Shown piece by piece: positions 48,901 to 59,737 of a stretch of DNA of 64,000 nucleotides. Within the stretch, counting starts at the first letter, position 1. Each line of letters opens with the position of its first letter. This stretch comes from Porodaedalea pini (Eukaryota > Basidiomycota > Agaricomycetes > Hymenochaetales > Hymenochaetaceae), in the NCBI GenBank assembly GCA_002794775.1, contig NBAY01000028.1, forward strand, positions 248,001-312,000. Reading direction: 5' to 3'. A program made the translations under genes and the position numbers. Under the pieces are notes generated by a model. The model had not been told where the DNA came from. It was given only the letters and a program-made list of their open reading frames with translations, and searched no databases.

Positions 48901-49483
48901 AAGTTTTCTCTGGATGAAGATTGGCTTTGGGTACGTTCATAAGCTAATGGAAGTTACTGTTTGTATAATCTCACAATGCGCTCGACATGTCATATAGTGC
49001 GAAACATGGTGTACGTGCTGCTTGACTAATCTTATTAGTACTCTGAACTTCTCTTATGCCATCTTACAGGCAGCAAAGATCGTTTGCATCGTGCGAAAAC
49101 CATTGACCTCTGCCAAAATCCGCTCACGGTCAGTGCTTCTCAGCTCATCCTCAATCAATGCCTTCCCTGAGTGCCTCTATAGAAAGAGCCCAAGCTCTCA
49201 CGCGCCCGCCAGATCCCCGAGTGGGAGAAATACGATGCGGAGATTGCGTGCTTTGCCCGCACGCTTGCCGACGCGGGGAAAATCCGTTCTCATATCGCAG
49301 CGGCAGATGCAAATGCCCTTGCTTCCGCTGGAGCAGGTGTACGGCAACAGCTACCGCCGAAGATGAACACAGAATTGAAAAGGAGGAAACTATTAAGGAG
49401 CAGGAATCGCTTGAGGGCGAGAGTGCGAGTGTGGATGTTCCTGTGGCAAATATGGATGAGCACGCGAAGGATGAGCTTTAGAC
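42959..49483 (+). CDS. UDP-glucose:glycoprotein glucosyltransferase (UGGT), with several frameshifts
   Basis: ER folding sensor that reglucosylates misfolded N-glycoproteins. ATG 42959 encodes a signal-peptide-like start ([16 protein letters not shown]) then [16 protein letters not shown]. More than 20 short exons give about 1,600 residues. Thioredoxin-like region exons include [17 protein letters not shown] and [17 protein letters not shown]. The C-terminal GT24 domain has [29 protein letters not shown] (DxD at 48317-48325), [26 protein letters not shown] and a final KDEL ER-retrieval signal (DEHAKDEL*, 49460-49483). Splice sites are intact, but the frame breaks at 43666-43670 (extra T), about 44240-44260 (+1), about 46021-46027 (+1), 48373-48376 (one G short) and about 49330-49345 (-1). 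It is either a young pseudogene or a locus with consensus errors. Confidence 0.85.
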
Positions 49484-49800
49484 TGTTTCATGCTGGGGGT
49501 AATTTACATTCATTCTTTGTCTACTTATCGCTGGTAAGAAGAAATGAGAGATTTCTTACAAGGTCTTGCCTCCTCATTACTTGGTTCAAGTCCAGGACGA
49601 GACTGATTAAAACCAACCTAGACAGGGAGGAAACAAATTTACGCGCCACACAAAACGAACGACAGCACTTTTCATGCGTCAAGCTAGCACAGTACTAGTG
49701 GCAAAATTCGTATTCATCTGACCCAATGCTACGATACATGATACACAACATATGGCTTCACGACGTAAAAAATGAGACGAACAACCTCCGCGTCAAAGCA
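49484..49800. other. Convergent 3' region UGGT / NACHT-WD40
   Basis: About 315 bp between two 3' ends. No coding potential is recognised. Confidence 0.5.
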
Positions 49801-52800
49801 TTAATCTTCCGCAAGATCGACCTTTACAGCGCACCACTCGCTTCCATGACGCAGCGTCTTCCATTCAACCTTCACACGATGTCCAGCGGCATTATGTGGC
49901 ATGCAAGCCAGGCTCATATCACATACGCCATTTCGGTATTCGGCTGGGACCCACAATAGTAAACCGCCATTCAAAGTACGGATCCATCCATCCATCGGAA
50001 TACTCCGAGGAATTTCTGAATAGACGACTGGGTGTATCTCTGGTGCTTCCGCCATAGTTCTACTCACAAAACTCGACAGAACACATTCTTCATCGGCAGA
50101 GTATGCATACCAACAGCTGTCACGGAGAGACAACGCGCCAGCCGGAGCGCCAACCTGAGCGTCCCACATGCGGATGGTATTGTCGTAAGACCCGGAGATG
50201 ATGCGGTGACCATCTGGACAGTATGCTACAGAGCTGACCGGGAAGGCATGGCCATGGAGTGGCTCGCCGACTGGTGCACCAGTCTGAGCATCCCAGGTCC
50301 GGATGGTCTTGTCGCGAGATCCAGAAACGATGTGATGTCCGTCTGGTGAGTACACGACAGAATAGACCCAATTATCATGGCCCTGCAGCGGCTCGCCAAC
50401 CGGAGCACCAGTCTGTGCATCCCAGATCCAGATAGTCGTGTCGCCAGACCCAGAGACAATGCGAAGTCCGTCTGGAGAGTATGCGATGGAAGTCACCTCT
50501 TCGCCATGGCCCCGCAGTGGCTCGCCAAATGGCGCACCAGTCTGAGCATCCCAGATACGGATGGTCTTGTCGCCAGACCCAGAGACGATATGACGCCCGT
50601 CTGGGGAGTATGCCACAGACATAACCCAGTCATCATGGCCTTTCAGCGGTTTGCCAACTTGTGCACCGGTCCGTGAATCCCAGATGCGGACGGTATTGTC
50701 GCCAGACCCAGAGACAATGTGACGTCCGTCTGGAGAGAACGCTACAGAATAGACCCAGTCATCATGGCCCTGCAGCGGTTCGACAGCTGGAACACCTGTT
50801 CGAGCATCCCAGATCCAGACAGTCTTGTCTCCAGACCCAGAGACGATGTGACGTCCATCTGGTGAGTATGCCACACAGTTGACCGCGCCATAATGACCAT
50901 GAAGCGGCCCGCCGATTAGAGCACCAGTCCGAGCATCCCAGATGCGAATGGTGCTGTCATGAGACCCGGAGACGATGCGATGTCCGTCTGGAGAATATGA
51001 CACAGACAGGACCACGCTGTCATGGCCATGAAGCAGCTCATCAGCTGTTGAACCACTGGTCTGAGCATCCCAGATGCGGATGGTGTTGTCGTGAGATCCG
51101 GAAACGATGCAATGTCCGTCTGAAGAGTATGCCACAGACAAAACCGCAGCGCCATGGCCATGGAGTGGCTGACCAACTGGTGCACCGGTCTGTGCATTCC
51201 AGATCCAGACTGTTTTGTCGCCGGATCCGGAGACAATGTGACGTCCGTCTGGAGAGTATGCAATGGAAGTGATCCCTTTGTCATGGCCTAGCAGTGGCTC
51301 GCCGACTGATGCACCGGTCTGAGCGTCCCAGATCCGTATGGATCTGTCGAAAGACCCAGAGACGATGTGACGTCCATCTGGAGAGTATATCACAGACCTG
51401 ACCCAGTTGCCATGGCCATGCAGCGGTTCGCCAACTGGAGCACCCGTCTGACCATCCCAGATCCGCACGGTCTTGTCGTCAGACCCAGAGACGATGTGAT
51501 GTCCATCTGGAGAAAATGTAACAGACAGAACCGCATCGTCGTGACCTTGAAGCGGCTCGCCAACTATTGCACCAGTCTGAGAATCCCAAATGCGAATGGT
51601 CGTGTCGTAAGACCCAGAGACGATGCGGTGTCCGTCTGGAGAATATGCAACAGATGTGATCCGACTGCTATGGCCCTGAAGATTCTCACCAACCAGAGCA
51701 TCAGTCCGAGCATCCCAGATGCGAATGGTCATGTCGTCAGACCCAGAGACGATGTGGTGTCCATCTGGAGAGCATGCAACAGAGTAGACTAAATTATCAT
51801 GACCACGAAGCGGCACGCTAACTGGTGCACCTGTCTGAGCATCCCAGATGCGGATAGTCTTGTCCTCGGATCCAGAGATGACTCGATTTCCATCTGGAGA
51901 GTATGCTACAGACGTGACCATGTCATCATGACCCTGAAGTGGCTCACAAACTAAAACTCCAATCTGAGCATCCCAGATCCGTACCGTCCTGTCAAAAGAC
52001 CCAGAGACAATGTAACGTCCGTCTGGAGAGTATCCCACAGACATGACCTGGCCATCATGGCCCTGCAGCGGTTCGCCAACTGGAGCACCCGTATGTGCAT
52101 CCCAGATGCGGATGGTCTCGTCGTCAGACCCAGAGACGATGTGACGTCCGTCAGGTGAACATGCCACAGACTCGACTGCATCGTCATGGCCATGAAGCGG
52201 CTCGCCAACTGGTGCGCCCGTCTGAGCATGCCAGACCCGGACGGTCTTGTCAACAGACCCAGAGACGATGTGATGTCCGTCTGGAGAGTATCTCACAGAC
52301 ATGACCTGGCCATCATGGCCCTGCAGCGGTTCGCCAACTGGAGCACCCGTATGTGCATCCCAGATCCGTACGGTCTTGTCGCGAGACCCAGAGACGATGT
52401 GACATCCATCTGGAGAGTATCCTACATACGTGACCCGATCATCATGGCCGTGTAGCGGTTCGCCAACTGGAGCACCCGTCTGCGCATCCCAGATCCGGAC
52501 GGTCTCGTCGTCAGACCCAGAGACGATGTGACGTCCATCTGGAGAGTATGCCACAGAGTTCACCATCGAATCTAATTGTAGTATCTGTAGGTTATTGGGC
52601 CAATACTTATTACGACCTTCCAGAACACAATGTTGACTATTGAACTTTAGACAATGTGACTTTGCAATGATGGACTCGGATGGCGTCCAGAGCAATGCTG
52701 AAACATAGATGTGCGGTGTACTCATCGCCATCGGCTCGTGAAATGCCTTTACAAAGCGGTACAGGTCCACGACATTACTCCAGAGCTTCGCATCGTCCTT

Positions 52801-55800
52801 CAGCTGCTTCATATGCAGTCAGACATTATTATGTAGCACTAGTGTTAAGTTACTAACCTTGTGAGCATCTAGGAGGTCTTGAAGAATGGCCCCCGCTGTT
52901 TTGAGTTCGGACGTGAGACTCAATGCCTCAAGCCAGTACAGTGACCTTGTTTTACATAGCAAATTGCACAGCATCTGCCGAACTGGCCCTTCAGATAGAT
53001 AATCAGTCCCAGAGCCTGACAGGTGATTCAACCAGTAGAGACAGCTGTACTGCAGCTCCCGAGGGATACATCGAGCTACACGCTCCTTTAGATCGTTCAC
53101 GTCGCTATTGGGAAGATGCGACGATTCCAATTCGCAGATGTTGAACTTGAGTCCAGCCATCATAATTCGGAAGCACTTCTCCGTCATGATCATGTCTAAC
53201 TTCGCCTTTTCCGTCCAGAAGTCCTTGGACCTCGCCTGGCTTCCGATGAAATCAAGGAATGATGGATGACAGACTCGGATGGCATTTGTCTGAGGGTCTG
53301 TAGTAAGCACAGATCCTAAATCCTGCAGTACGGCCTCCAACTCTTGCGTCAATACCCCCATTTCTGGCGGGATGAAAGCATACAGTGCGTTGGCGGGAAG
53401 GGGCCTGTTTCTCGAAATCACGTAGACGAGGCCAATAATTATCCGGACTGCGTCTTTGTTGGCTGCGAAGTCCTCCGATGAGGCGGCGCTATTAAGTACC
53501 TGCAAGTATAGAGCGTCGAGTTTTTTCTCGGATTCAACCGCAGTAGCCGAGTCCAGGATCTGTTCCAAAACACGAAGCTTTCTGCCCTTCCGAAGGCTAA
53601 TATGCGATACGACTGTTGCGATCCAGATGAAAAGTCCTTCCGCCTTCCACCCAAGGGCCTCGATCTGTGCATCTGTGACATGCGAGCGAAGAACGGCTAG
53701 ACTTCCCTTCGGCCCAAATTGGTTTCGAACGAAGGTCAGGATATCATCGCCAGCGGACAGACTGAACAAGTCACACGAAGTTGTCAGCTCTTCGGATGAT
53801 TGCAGCTCCTTCTGAATATCTGGAAGAGGCCGGCTCGTCACAATAAGTCTGAGCCATGGTGCTCGGTTAACCATTTGGATGAGAAACGAAGAAACGGTCT
53901 TGTTGTCGTCGCATTCATCCAGTGCATCCAAAATGATGGTGATCGTGTTGATGGGTGCGGATTGGGAGTCTTCTGGAAGACGATCCACTAGCAACGCTTT
54001 GAATTGAATCGAACGTGGTTTATCCAGTATGTCAGGGTCCTCTTTGAGCGTTCGTAAAAGGGCCTCGCAGAAGTGAGCGTTTGCTCTAGCCAGCAAATAC
54101 GCCAAAGCATGAATTAGTCGAATGGGGTCCCTTCGCTCGGGAATATCCCTCTTGCAGAAGAATGAGCCGAATGGGATCTTCCGTGAATCTAGAATGGATG
54201 CTACAGATGCTGCCACTGAACTCTTCCCACATCCCGCGACGCCATAAAGCCAATAGAGTCGCGAGGGAAGATTTTTGGAGATAGACCACCGCTCGACATT
54301 TTGTAACAGAAAAGTTCTCGTTCCCGGTAGACAGCAACGATCTGGGTCGTAAGAACTATATTCGGGCGGCTTTAGTAGTTTGAGAGCTTTTTCGTCCGCT
54401 TCAGACAACTGATGTAGGCCTTTTGCAAAGACAGTAAATAAAATGTCCTTTAATATAAAAACCACTTACGAATCTCGGCGATCACTTTCTGATTTCCTTC
54501 GACACCCAGTTGAATCTTCGATACGCCCTCTATGATATCGACACCCAGACCAAGACCCGCATTCAGCTTCAGGTGCACCATCTGATCCTTCAGTTTATGA
54601 ACATCGTCCTTTTTGGACTGAATCCAGTTCCCAACCACAAAGTCTGTAAGTCAAGAGTCAGCGTTGTTTTAAGCACGGTCACTAAAAAATTTTGCCTGAA
54701 GCGGAACGAGATGAGTATTGGATTAACTCCTCTGACAAATTCTTGATGACATTGAAGAAGTTTTGGAGAAGTCTTTGCACTTCAACCTCTGTGACGCGCT
54801 CGATTGCCAGCTTCATCATGGGTAACACGGTCACCACATCATCCATAATCAAAATGAACTCGCGGTGACACGCCGGAATCTCCTGGAATTTCTGTAGTTG
54901 CGAACGTCAACTCAAGACCCAGGCCACCAGACAAAGTCGTACCCTGATAGCTGCAGTGATGATAGGAACAACGATTTGCGTGGCAGGATGGAGCTATTTG
55001 GTATTTGCATTAGATCGCCGTAAGCGAAGCATGTTGCACACTCACCTGAGCTGCGTCGTTTCCCAAACTCAATATGTGATTCAAATAATTAAAAACTTGA
55101 TCGAGTTTATCCAGTATGGACACCTTCGATGCAAGAGCGACGACAGCCTTATCAGCAAGTAGGCGAATGACCTCAAAGTTCTATAAACCAAGATGTCAAA
55201 TCTTGTTCTCACTATAGGATAGAGCTTCGCTCACGGGTTTCGATTTCCCGAACAAAAGTTTGACGTTGACGCCAGAAGCTTGATCTAGATATACCATCAG
55301 TGTTTTCCTTGTTAAGTTGCGGATGAGTGTCTATACCATTCCGCTCGACTGTTGTATCATCTGCGAAGTCTGCTGAGTTGAAGTTCATAGGAACTTCGGC
55401 GACCGCTCTGCCCCAGCATCGAATGGTTCTTGACTTTTGAACCGTTAAGACAGCCTTGGTGCGAGATTTGATATATCTTAGCTACAAGTCAGGATTAGCA
55501 AGACCGAATGAAGCGTGATCTGTACATGTCGCATTCCCAGTGTAAAGATTCTGTCCTCCGGAAGACGGTAGATTTGTGTTTGAATGCCGACTCATGCCTA
55601 AACTTAATTTCGAGTTTCGTGTTCGGGCGTGTGCCAGCAAAGTCCACATCGATTGCTACAAGCAAGGTCAGGACGGATGAGGACGACTCGAGCTCTTCCG
55701 CTTACCTTTCAAGTGAAGAAAGCTGCATCGCCGATGGAGATCAGCGTCCGCATTCTGTCCAATATCGCCTCAAGTGACTCACCGATCTTCAGCATCCGAC

Positions 55801-55910
55801 AGTGGACTGGCCTGAGGCAACTGCTGCAGAGACATGGTGGCAAGTTTGATGGGGCTGTGGGAGTAAGGAGCAGGTAGACCCGTCGATGAGTGGGCTGTGG
55901 GTGTCTGCAT
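49801..55910 (-). CDS. NLR-like STAND protein: C2-like N-terminus, NACHT NTPase, 19 WD40 repeats
   Basis: Signal-transduction NTPase of the fungal NLR type (relatives: HET-E, HNWD), likely a sensor that oligomerises on ligand binding by the WD40 propellers. The start is ATG 55910 (MQTPTAHSSTGLPAPYSH), and small 5' exons encode a C2-like fold (FLHLKAIDVDFAGTRPN, RYIKSRTKAVLTVQKS). A helical linker (NFEVIRLLADKAVVALASK, GNWIQSKKDDVHKLKDQ) leads to the large NACHT exon (52819-54465). That exon has P-loop LYGVAGCGKSSVAAS, Walker B ITIILDALDEC and sensor LRLIVTSRPLPDI. The last exon (to 49801) carries 19 tandem WD40 units of 43 residues (core [31 protein letters not shown]) and a roughly 100-residue cap. 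About 1,880 residues in all. The two big exons hold 1,551 codons without a break. Confidence 0.88.
50079..52575 (-). repeat. Tandem WD40 array, 19 units of about 129 bp
   Basis: Coding minisatellite inside the NACHT-WD40 gene. Nineteen consecutive units share the core PDGxHIVSGSxDxTIRIWDAxTG. Most differences fall at a few positions before and after the core (for example VMSV, VYSV or ITSI, and the residue after SGS). Unit 12 is one residue longer (TSGSTADELL). Such conservation between units implies ongoing recombination or gene conversion. Confidence 0.9.
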
Positions 55911-56128
55911 CGTGGTAGAGGCATTGTGATCGGATTGTGCCGGATCCTTTTTCAAATATAAAAGAATTAGACGGAAAAGTTCAAGGTTTATGAGGAGTTA
56001 GTGTGGACAATGCTCGGTCACAGCCTTTCGAGCGCTATGACTGATCACAATACACAGATCACATGATCTATGTGATCTTCGCAGGAAGGTTATGACGGAA
56101 GAAAACCTGCCTTCCAACAGGAGACGTA

Positions 56129-56901
56129 CTAAGGTAAGGTACACGAAAGTTAAACTCGACAAGCTGTGACGCGCGTGGTGCTTACCTCACTTGCCTAATC
56201 TGGCTTCACTCAACATCAACGAAACTGCCTCTTCAACTGGACACAAAATCAATATTGAGCCTCACAGAGTTGTTGGGATTGCTTTTATCTACAGACCCGT
56301 GTTTTTAAATTTTAGAAATAATGACTTTTGATGATTTTATAAGAAAAAACTTTTTTGTTGCAAAGGCCTCAGATTCAACTTTGCAACAATCTGACGAACT
56401 TTTGATTTTTTGACCACGGAAGTTTATTCTATATGACAAATAACTTCTATATATAGTAGTATTATACAATTACTAATCATGCATATCCTCAACATTTTCT
56501 CCCCTTTGACAGTCTCGCCACACAAAAAAGCACCATGCCATGCCATTCAAGGATTACAACTGGATAAAGAACATAAAGAGCAAAAAGAAGCTTGTGAGCA
56601 GTTCATGATATATTTTGAAACATATACCAACCTGTATTTCATCTGTCAGACTGCAAAACAGGAACCGGTCAAGACAACCTATGTCTCAGATGACAGTATC
56701 AGATAGAATTCTGACAGATGGAGGCTCATGGAATATATAAAAAATGTATTTCTCATTCTACAAGAGCTAACAAAACTTTTCAAAAATTTGACCTCACGAT
56801 TTTGGCCGCTAGGGTCCTTCCTAATAGGGTAAGCGGAGGGTTCAGGGTCCGTGACAGTGATGTGATATCAGCTTGTCGAGTTTAACTTTCGTGTTCCTTA
56901 G
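56129..56901. mobile_element. MITE-like element with terminal inverted repeats and TA target site
   Basis: The left end CTAAGG(TAAGGT)ACACGAAAGTTAAACTCGACAAGCTG spans 56129-56166. The right end 56869-56901 is its reverse complement, with a 25-nt perfect core (56141-56165 against 56870-56894) and CCTTAG at the edge. TA flanks both sides (56127-56128 and 56902-56903), as expected for Tc1/mariner-pogo type insertion. The interior is AT-rich and lacks a transposase; a 75-residue frame at 56479-56706 is unrecognised. I infer a non-autonomous DNA transposon of about 773 bp. Confidence 0.7.
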
Positions 56902-57099
56902 TAGTAACCATGCATGTCGTTGCACGGAGCAGAGTTCACCTATGCAAGGCAGCTGCGTCGAGGAGGACGGAGTCTTGGTTGGTGCTGATATAGTAATGAG
57001 TACACATTCCAAATGGAGTGTGTCGCAGCGCCGCCAACTAATCAGACGCTCGTCTTTTTTTCTTTTTTTTGGTGACTCAGAGACTGCATCGTGTCTTGT

Positions 57100-58258
57100 C
57101 ACACTCTCCGCGCGAGGCTGCACAGAAATAGAATGTCTTCCTTGAGGCCAGTGACTGCATATCTTTACTCCGAACGCGACTCCAACGGCTCTCTACTATG
57201 TATATCTATCATGGTATCTACTCGGGGGTATGCCTAAACCTCACATTGCTTTGATGACATGCTGAATCGAATGAAGGTTCCCTATCGCTACAACGACTCG
57301 TCTCGACTTTCGTCCAACAAGGATTGTAGATGACTAGATTTATCCAGCTAGATACTGAAACTCCCATTTGCTTTCATCAGCCGTGAAGCGGATGCATGAA
57401 CTACATTCGACAACATGACACGTTGGTGCGGCCCCGAGGTGGTCCACGATCTTGATTACACCCAGCTTCCGATCGTCGCGCCGGCGGACCGCAAATGAGG
57501 GCTTTAAGCAACCTTCGAGCCCGATTGTATTGTTCTCGAGGGCCACGCACGCAATGCATTCACAGACGGACCCTTTGATTTGCAGATGCAGCCATCCTCT
57601 CTTGACGAAGCATCTGTAGCCAACACGCAAGTCTGAACATAGACTATCTCCAATTCAAGGCGACACTTGGCGTTTTCAAGCTGGATATCCGCGAGGATCG
57701 AGGCCGAGATGTGAGCGTGTTGGAGAGTGCAGGAAACGATGGCTAGAACAGCCTGGACATGTCTGTTGTGGGGAGTGAGATCACGCTGACAAGCGTTGAG
57801 GGCCTCATTTTGTATCCGCAAGTGAGACGGCGTCCAGGGATGGAGGAGGCAGATGTCCTTGATGAGCTCGTTCTTGGTGAAGATGGGTCCAAGGGTCTGT
57901 TTACTGATCTCGCTTCGCGTTAAGTCCGAAAGATTCACTTCAACATGAACAAGTTCCCTTACTTTTATTTCTGTGCAGTGCGGTTTCTTTAGACAGAAGG
58001 ACCCTGTTGTTAAAATGATCATGCCTCATCAGGCAGATATCAATATATTCATTATTGCATCTCAACTTTTACAGGTAAGGCGCCACCACAGATTAGCAGT
58101 TTTTGTGTGCTTATCTCGTATTTAGTCCCTTCCTTCGATCATGATTCTGAGTGTATTGAAGAATACTAAGAATGCCGTCAAGTGCTGTTTCATCGAGAAC
58201 TTCTTGTTTCCCTTATTCCTCGTTGGCCTCCCATTCTGGCTGACCCGCCATCGTCCGC
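57100..58258 (+). pseudogene. UGGT relic (matches about 46860-48110 of the main gene)
   Basis: Nucleotide similarity to UGGT runs in order, introns included. Matched landmarks include GAGGCTGCGCAGAA-like sequence (57112), TGGTATCTACTCGG (57211), TTTGCTTTCATCAG (57367), GAGGGCCACGC (57538), TTGGAGAGTGCAGGAAACGA (57719), GGGTCCAAGGGTCTG (57884) and CAGGCAGATATCAATATATTC (58030). Internal stops (for example GGCTAGAAC at 57740), indels and lost splice sites show it is dead. It covers only the region between the thioredoxin-like and GT24 parts. It ends abruptly at about 58258, where WD40 sequence of opposite polarity begins. Confidence 0.88.
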
Positions 58259-58261
58259 CTG

Positions 58262-58512
58262 ATGAGTATGCTACAGTCCCGATCCAACCATGATGGACTT
58301 GCAGCGGCTTGCAGACTGGTGTACCGGTCTGAGCATCCCAGAACCGGACGATCTTGTCAGAAGGTCCAGAGACGATGTGACGTCCGTCTGGCGAGAATGC
58401 TACAGCGTGGACCTAGCCATCATGGCCTCGCAGCATCTCGCCAACTGGAGCACCAGTCTGAGCATCCCAAATCCTGATGGTTTTGTCGTAAGACCCAGAG
58501 ACGATGTGACAA
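58262..58512 (-). pseudogene. WD40 relic of the NACHT-WD40 gene (two units)
   Basis: The minus strand reads CHIVSGSYDKTIRIWDAQ then, after an in-frame TAG where the array usually has [17 protein letters not shown] and a degraded second unit ([19 protein letters not shown]). It corresponds to about two of the 43-residue units of the array at 50.1-52.6 kb. Its orientation relative to the adjacent UGGT relic equals that at the main locus. Confidence 0.88.
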
Positions 58513-59737
58513 GAACCTAGCCATTTCCGAAGCACTAGCACTGACTCTCTTGAAAAGAATGCGCGCAACAGCCCAGATATAAAAAGACGTCTCCCAAATA
58601 ACAAGGCATCAGAGCTGCGTATGTTGACTTAACCTACTGGCAGATGCAGGTGCAAGGACAGAGAACTTCGGAGACCATTAATATTGTTGCAATACGTGCT
58701 GATTTACCGATTCGAATGAGAGTTGCCAGTACAAGATGTTTAAATGGAAGGAATGCCTTGCGGTTGCAGACAGTGTGCTGGCACACTTGAAGTGCCGGAC
58801 TGTCTTTCATCGCCATAAGCTGCCAGACCCCGAGGTAGTTCGATTGTCCATGGAGAGTAGGAGCTCATGGCACCTCCACGTAACCCCGGTTTGTCTTGCA
58901 GGCACCTTCAAGTTCAAATTGTGTCATGAGTAATAGTACACTCATAACATATACTCTCTTCCTTGTTTTTAATTCTTATGAGAGCGGCTACACTCAAATA
59001 GTCTGACACAATTTTCGAGGCTGAGACCGAGGGGATAATCGTGCAGGAGTGTGCCCAGCCACTTCGAGTTCGAGGTAAAGTCGATCAAACACATGCAAAC
59101 AACATCGTGGACACCCACCATGTAGTTGAAGAGGCGTAAATGGACGGAATGCATTCACTGAAGCGCAACGAAGTCATGTAACGTAACGTAAATATATATA
59201 CATCAGGCGGAACGAGTCATCGACAGACAATCGAACGACGTGTCTACAAACGTATGATCATCCACAGACAAACGTATCACACACAGCCATCAAGTGTTCA
59301 AACAGAACAGCCTACAGACTCGGAAAAGCAGAAGCAAAGAAAAGAAAAGACGTGTGGATCATAGTACGTATGGAACACATTCAGAATTAATTGCATTGGG
59401 CATTACCGCAGAAACACGAAACATAGACAACGAGCGCGCGACGCAGGGAGAGCGAGAGCGAAAGAGAATTTTTAAAAAAATGCAAGGACATGAAGAATGA
59501 AAAGGGGGAATCTAGCCTGGTCCGCGGAGGGCGACGGCAGGGCGCGTGTAAGATGCGGATGTAAAGGGAACGAAGGAGGGACGCGGAATGAGATGAAGGG
59601 AGGAAAGGAGGGATAAGGTGGTCGTCGCCGAAGTCTAGAACATATTACGCGAATTAATTTCCTTTTATCGTCATCGTCGGCCGAGGCAGGCAGGCGGCCA
59701 CACTCTAATTACACCTGCCATATCCATCACCAATAGT
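58513..59737. other. Intergenic region, WD40 relic / PMA1 3' end
   Basis: About 1.2 kb including the PMA1 3' UTR. I recognise no protein or RNA gene. A purine-rich patch precedes the PMA1 stop (59440-59620 on the + strand). Confidence 0.45.

Noticed and set aside
50079..52575. Possible CRISPR-like regular repeats
   Set aside because: The 129-bp periodicity is in frame and encodes WD40 units; the organism is a eukaryote.
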